From Bacteroidota bacterium (GTDB taxonomy: Bacteria > Bacteroidota > Bacteroidia > Bacteroidales > VadinHA17), in the NCBI GenBank assembly GCA_021816545.1, contig JAKAXP010000020.1:1-16758 (forward strand): a stretch of DNA of 16,758 nucleotides, in the 5' to 3' direction. A model generated the notes under the pieces. That model made no database searches. It was not told the DNA's origin and saw only the letters and a list, made by a program, of their open reading frames with translations. Shown one piece after another: positions 12,876 to 16,758 of this stretch. Every line of letters begins with the position of its first letter. Positions within the stretch are counted from its first letter, which is position 1. The position numbers and the translations under genes were made by a program.

Positions 12876-14285
12876 ATGCGGCAGATTACCAAAATAAGCG
12901 GGTTAAGAGATATTCTGGCAGGTGCCGTTATGGTCGCAACAATAACCATGCCGACACCCCTCCGGTCACAGCCTCTGCCGGCCGAAGATCAATGGATTGT
13001 TGTCATTGATGCAGGGCACGGAGGAAAGGACCCGGGAGCCGTTGGAGCAAAAGGAAAAGAGAAGCACATTAACCTGGCAGTGGCTCTCAAAACCGGGAAA
13101 TATATAAGTGACAATATGAAGGACGTTAAGGTGATATACACCAGGGATGACGACACCTTCATCGGCCTTGCCGAAAGAGCCGAAGTTGCCAACAAAAACA
13201 AGGCTGACATCTTCATTTCAATACACTCCAACGCAATCAGTGACAAGCGTTTTACCGGCGCCGAAACATATGTTCTCGGGCAGAGCATGGATGATGCAAA
13301 CCTGCAGGTGGCAATGAAGGAGAACGCAGTGATCACCTTTGAGCAGGACTACCAGACAAAATATGAAGGATATGATCCCTCCTCCGTGGAGTCATTCATT
13401 ATCTTTTCCCTGATGCAGAATACCTACCTGAAGCAAAGCACTGAGTTTGCCACACTCATACAGAACCAGTTCAGGGACCGGGTGGGAAGAAAGGACCGCG
13501 GAGTCAGGCAGGCAGGTTTCGTGGTGCTGTGGAGAACCACGATGCCGTCGGTACTTGTGGAATTGGGGTTCATGACAAATGCCGAGGAAGAGAAGTTCCT
13601 CATGTCAGAGCAGGGTCAGGATTACCTTGCCTCTGCAATATACAGGGCTTTCCGCGACTACAGGCAGGGCATTGACAGCAGGTCGGGGATCAGGAACGGA
13701 AACGGTGTGGCCGCCGGCCAGGGAGTGACCGCAGGGAAACCTGACACTTCAGTTAATGGAAATTCAGGGAAACCTCAGACATTGGGTACCGCAAATGCCG
13801 GGAAACCTGACACTTCAGTTACTGGAAATTCAGGGAAACCTCAGACCTCGGGTACTGAAAATGCCGGGAAGACTGACACTTCAGGTACGGGAGGTGCAAG
13901 GAAGCCTGACACGGCCAGAACCCCTGAGACAACCAGGTCTCAGCCTGCCCCGGATAACATAAGAGACGCTACCCCTCCGGCAGCCAGGACAGAACCGGCA
14001 GCTCCTGCTGCTGCAGACCAGACCTTTTTCATGGTACAGTTTGCAGCCATGCCGTCAGGACGGGAACTCAGCCAGAGCCATCTGAAGGGGATCGGGACGG
14101 TAACCAGGATTCAGGACGGGGAGCGGATTAAATATGCGGCCGGAAAATACGTTTTATATGATGACGCACTGCAATACAGGAGGACGCTGACCGGAAGGTT
14201 TCCTGACGCATTCGTAATTGCCGTCAGGAACGGAAAGATTGTACCTCTGAGGGAAGCAATTGAAGCACAGAAAAGAAACCAATAA
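12876..14285 (+). CDS. Secreted N-acetylmuramoyl-L-alanine amidase (Amidase_3) with SPOR-like C-terminus
   Basis: This zinc amidase cuts the bond between MurNAc and the stem peptide, as in daughter-cell separation. The 469-residue form starts at ATG 12876; a TTG at 12819 is possible but overlaps lptD. A signal peptide (ILAGAVMVATITMPTPLRSQ) is followed by the catalytic domain at about 40-265. Zinc ligands are H48 (IDAGHGGKDPG), E100 (GLAERAEVAN) and H117 (SIHSNA), with catalytic E229 (VLVELGFMTN). A Thr/Pro/Gly-rich linker contains six 11-residue repeats (286-351). The last 85 or so residues (FFMVQFAAM, then a helix and FVIAVRNGKIVPL) look like a SPOR-type fold, which would bind denuded septal glycan; I am less sure of this domain. 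mlaD follows five bases later, and lptD is divergent. Confidence 0.94.
   Translation: MRQITKISGLRDILAGAVMVATITMPTPLRSQPLPAEDQWIVVIDAGHGGKDPGAVGAKGKEKHINLAVALKTGKYISDNMKDVKVIYTRDDDTFIGLAERAEVANKNKADIFISIHSNAISDKRFTGAETYVLGQSMDDANLQVAMKENAVITFEQDYQTKYEGYDPSSVESFIIFSLMQNTYLKQSTEFATLIQNQFRDRVGRKDRGVRQAGFVVLWRTTMPSVLVELGFMTNAEEEKFLMSEQGQDYLASAIYRAFRDYRQGIDSRSGIRNGNGVAAGQGVTAGKPDTSVNGNSGKPQTLGTANAGKPDTSVTGNSGKPQTSGTENAGKTDTSGTGGARKPDTARTPETTRSQPAPDNIRDATPPAARTEPAAPAAADQTFFMVQFAAMPSGRELSQSHLKGIGTVTRIQDGERIKYAAGKYVLYDDALQYRRTLTGRFPDAFVIAVRNGKIVPLREAIEAQKRNQ
13731..13928 (+). repeat. Six tandem 33-base units in the amidase linker
   Basis: The protein reads as six 11-residue units with consensus (A/S)GKPxTxxTxN. 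Units 1 and 3 (AGKPDTSVNGN and AGKPDTSVTGN) and units 2 and 4 (SGKPQTLGTAN and SGKPQTSGTEN) are near-identical pairs, so the DNA also shows a 66-base higher-order period. Units 5 and 6 are degenerate. Confidence 0.85.
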
Positions 14286-14290
14286 AACCA

Positions 14291-15232
14291 ATGAAGATAT
14301 CACACGAGGTAAAGGTTGGAGGCGTAGCACTGATAACCATCATTGCATTCATCCTGATGTACGAGTTTCTGAAGGGTTCCGCCCTCTTCACCAGCACAGA
14401 CACATATCATATCGTTTATGACAACATCGCCGGCCTTACAGAATCGAACCCGGTTGAGATCAACGGATACCAGGCCGGCGTGGTCCAGGATGTAAGGCTG
14501 ATAAATGACGGATCCGGAAAGATTCTGGTCTCCCTGTCAGTCGACAAACACTTCAATATCCCGAAGGACACCAGGGCAGAGATAACAACTGCAACACTAA
14601 TAGCCGGGATGAAGATTATACTCAGGATGGGAGAAAGCACCGAAATGTGCGCAGACCATGACACTATTTCAGGGTATGTTGCAACCTCCATCATTGACAG
14701 GCTGAGTGAAACCATCACCCCGCTTGAAGACAATATCACAAGCATTGTTACAAGGCTTGACTCTGTTGTTACCGCACTCAACAGCGTATTCACACCAGAA
14801 ATGACCGGCGATATCCGTTCAACCATGTCAAATGTAAGCGGTATGACCGCCGGCCTGAAGCAGGTCACTGACAGCAGGAAGGATGAGCTTATGGCCGCAA
14901 TCAGTGAAATTCAGGCCTTCACCGCGATGCTCTCGGCCAACAGTTCAACACTTGACTCAACAATCAGGAATATCGGGGCTATCTCTGATGCCGTTGCCAA
15001 AGCTGACCTGGAGACCTCTCTTGGTTCCCTCCGGTCTTCACTCGCCGGACTCGACACAATCGTCACCGGTATCAGCAGAGGTGAGGGCTCTGCAGGCAAG
15101 CTCGTCACCAATGACAGTCTCTACACAAACCTCAGCAATACTCTCTACAGTCTCGATCTTTTACTCCGGGATATGAAAGACAATCCGAAGAAATATGTTC
15201 ATTTCTCCCTTTTTGGCAGAAAGGCGGAATGA
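14291..15232 (+). CDS. MCE/MlaD-family lipid transport protein
   Basis: This 313-residue protein would be anchored in the inner membrane by one N-terminal segment (VALITIIAFILMYEFLKG, about residues 12-29), with the rest in the periplasm. The MCE domain spans about 38-115 (YHIVYDNIAGLTESNPVEIN, then GYQAGVVQDV and DTRAEITTATLIAGMKI). A long helical region follows (about 130-260). The conserved C-terminus is GEGSAGKLVTNDSLYTNL, then NPKKYVHFSLFGRK. MCE proteins form hexameric tunnels that move phospholipids between membranes. Partner permease and ATPase genes are not in this window, so the transporter would have to be completed from elsewhere. It starts five bases after the amidase stop with no Shine-Dalgarno site, so translation is probably coupled to the amidase. 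Confidence 0.92.
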   Translation: MKISHEVKVGGVALITIIAFILMYEFLKGSALFTSTDTYHIVYDNIAGLTESNPVEINGYQAGVVQDVRLINDGSGKILVSLSVDKHFNIPKDTRAEITTATLIAGMKIILRMGESTEMCADHDTISGYVATSIIDRLSETITPLEDNITSIVTRLDSVVTALNSVFTPEMTGDIRSTMSNVSGMTAGLKQVTDSRKDELMAAISEIQAFTAMLSANSSTLDSTIRNIGAISDAVAKADLETSLGSLRSSLAGLDTIVTGISRGEGSAGKLVTNDSLYTNLSNTLYSLDLLLRDMKDNPKKYVHFSLFGRKAE

Positions 15233-15558
15233 TTTGTTAAAATAATACTAAACAATACATTATCACGCTATTGCAGGTCAAAAATAACAGGCCGGGAAGT
15301 CATGACATTTAAGGACCGGAATATCCTCAATCCTATAATCAGTTGTAGACCATGATTTTCAATATAATTCACTGATATTCTGTTCTTTATAAATTTTGAC
15401 CAATATTTTCCGTTTTAAGGACCTGATGGTCATTACAGTATAGAAGAAATGGAAAAGTCAATAGAAAAAAATTTTTTTTTTTACCTTTTTTTTTACAAAT
15501 ATTGTCCCGGGTTTCAGCACCAGAAAAGAAAGCACGATTCCTTTTAATTTCTATCTGA
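15233..15558. other. 326-base AT-rich gap between mlaD and dnaA
   Basis: No credible gene is present. The most distinctive part is A7 (15465-15471), T11 (15472-15482), ACC and T9 (15486-15494), about 65-95 bases before the dnaA start. A 10-base direct repeat TTTAAGGACC occurs at 15308-15317 and 15414-15423, and GTCATGAC is a perfect 8-base palindrome (15299-15306). There is no TAnnTTTG match upstream of dnaA; TACAAATATTG at 15494-15504 is a poor substitute. I see no cluster of DnaA boxes (TTATCCACA or close forms), so this is not an obvious origin. I see no strong terminator after mlaD. Confidence 0.6.
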
Positions 15559-16758
15559 ATGAACAAGTCGCACGATGAGGTTTGGAATAACTGTCTGGAA
15601 ATAATTCGTGACATAATTCCTTCGGCCAGTTTTAAAACATGGTTCGAGCCTATTGTTCCTCTCAGGCTCGAAAAGAACGTACTTACAATACAGGTGCCCA
15701 GTCCCTTCTTTTACGAATACCTTGAAGAGCAGTACATTGACATTCTCCGCAAGACTCTGCGGCGCGAGATTGGCAATGATGCAAAGCTTGAGTACAATAT
15801 TATCATGGAGAATTCCGCCTACACAAACGGGAAGCCCTACACGGTTAGGTACCCTTCGAGGAACAAGGCCGATCTCCAGAACAAGCCCATGCAGGTTCCC
15901 TTTGAGGCCACACAGCCGGCCATCAGGAATCCTTTCATTATACCGGGAATCAAGAAGCTTCATTTTGACCCGAGGCTTAATCCCGATTATTCCTTTTCCA
16001 ACTTTGTGGAGGGAGAATGCAACCGTCTCGCCCGTTCTGCAGGTATTGCCGTCGGAAACAATCCTGGCGGCACAGCCTTTAACCCGCTGATGATCTACGG
16101 TGACTCCGGTCTCGGCAAGACACACCTCGTACAGGCAATCGGCATCCTAGTCAAGGAGAAGTATCCTGACAAGACAGTTCTCTATGTCAATGCCAACAAG
16201 TTCCAGACCCAGTTTGTGGAGTCAATCAGGAACAATAACAAAAACGATTTCCTTCATTTCTACCAGATGATTGACGTCCTTATAATTGATGACGTTCATG
16301 AATTTGCCGGAAAGGAAAAGACACAGGACACTTTCTTCCACATATTCAACCACCTGCATCAGTCGGGCAAGCAACTCATTCTCACCTGCGACAAACCGCC
16401 TGTTGAGCTGCAGGGGATGGAACAGCGTCTTCTCTCCCGTTTTAAGTGGGGGCTCCTGGCAGACCTCCAGAAGCCTGACTTCGAGACCAGGCTTGCCATC
16501 CTCAGGAAAAAGGCATACAATGACGGTATTGAGCTTCCGGATGAAATCTTTGAGTTCCTCGCGGAAAATATCTCATCAAACATCAGGGAACTTGAATCAG
16601 GACTTATCTCGCTGTACGCACAGTCAACGCTGAACCGTAAGGAGGTTACGCTTGAGCTGGCCCGCCAGATGGTAGACAGGCTGGTGAACACACAGCGGAG
16701 AGAGATCACGATTGATTACATACAGAAGGTTGTCTGCGAGTACTACAAGATTCCTGTT
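15559..16758 (+). CDS. dnaA: Chromosomal replication initiator DnaA (3' end outside window)
   Basis: Exactly 400 codons are present. DnaA binds origin boxes and opens the duplex to load helicase. Domain I (residues 1 to about 75) begins MNKSHDEVWNNCLEIIRDII and contains FKTWFEPIVPLRL. A linker runs to about 130, and the AAA+ domain starts near LNPDYSFSNFVEGECNRLA. Walker A is GDSGLGKT (181-188), Walker B is IIDDVHEF (242-249), the arginine finger is R294 in LLSRF and sensor-2 is R343 in SNIRELESGL. The window ends at the start of domain IV (ITIDYIQKVVCEYYKIPV), so the DNA-binding helix-turn-helix is missing. ATG 15559 is directly preceded by an in-frame TGA, so it is the earliest possible ATG. 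No Shine-Dalgarno site is seen. Confidence 0.97.
   Translation, partial: MNKSHDEVWNNCLEIIRDIIPSASFKTWFEPIVPLRLEKNVLTIQVPSPFFYEYLEEQYIDILRKTLRREIGNDAKLEYNIIMENSAYTNGKPYTVRYPSRNKADLQNKPMQVPFEATQPAIRNPFIIPGIKKLHFDPRLNPDYSFSNFVEGECNRLARSAGIAVGNNPGGTAFNPLMIYGDSGLGKTHLVQAIGILVKEKYPDKTVLYVNANKFQTQFVESIRNNNKNDFLHFYQMIDVLIIDDVHEFAGKEKTQDTFFHIFNHLHQSGKQLILTCDKPPVELQGMEQRLLSRFKWGLLADLQKPDFETRLAILRKKAYNDGIELPDEIFEFLAENISSNIRELESGLISLYAQSTLNRKEVTLELARQMVDRLVNTQRREITIDYIQKVVCEYYKIPV

Noticed and set aside
12830..12949. N-terminal extension of lptD to 12949
   Set aside because: It runs through the divergent amidase leader and its start codons, and it would bury the signal peptide 55 or more residues inside the protein.
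15387..15614. 75-residue minus-strand open frame across the dnaA start
   Set aside because: It overlaps dnaA antisense, is low-complexity Lys/Phe from the homopolymer tracts, and has no family resemblance.

Overview
The window looks like ordinary chromosome from a member of the Bacteroidota, probably a Bacteroidales or Marinilabiliales relative. The evidence is a SecA of about 1,100 residues with the enlarged nucleotide-binding region of that phylum, a DUF6913-type protein next to ligA, a divergent LptD/amidase pair with RidA and an MCE protein, an almost complete lack of Shine-Dalgarno sequences, and several matches to the Bacteroidota -7 promoter element TAnnTTTG. I see no insertion sequence, phage gene, CRISPR array, tRNA or rRNA, and no sign of recent transfer.

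Layout, left to right. (1) The 3' end of ligA and a small DUF6913-like gene run rightward, and meet secA, which runs leftward, at a shared hairpin. (2) A leftward block reads dnaX, a soluble histidine kinase, a lone receiver-domain regulator and a ferritin, with gaps of 16, 33 and 58 bases. It ends at an 11-bp terminator hairpin in front of secA. (3) Divergent from dnaX is the ribosomal operon rpsF-rpsR-rplI. Its two internal genes have strong Shine-Dalgarno sites. Two copies of an imperfect palindrome follow it. (4) ridA lies downstream of an LptD-like outer-membrane protein gene, both leftward. Divergent from lptD are a periplasmic N-acetylmuramoyl-L-alanine amidase and an MCE/MlaD protein. 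(5) A 326-base AT-rich gap leads into dnaA, which is cut by the window end after 400 codons.

How the genes fit together: the content is housekeeping. It covers replication (ligA, dnaX, dnaA), translation (bS6, bS18, bL9), export (secA) and envelope building (LptD, amidase, MlaD). The less routine part is the orphan two-component pair between dnaX and ferritin.

I found no defence island or clearly new multi-gene system. The strongest lead is a run of ten A residues inside dnaX, at the boundary between the clamp-loader core and the tau-specific tail. Both shifted frames stop within a few codons, so the site could make a short gamma-like subunit by slippage. Further leads are the kinase/regulator/ferritin operon, the paired palindromes after rplI, a two-cysteine LptD that suggests a single inter-domain disulfide, and the placement of strong Shine-Dalgarno sites only in the bS6/bS18/bL9 operon.
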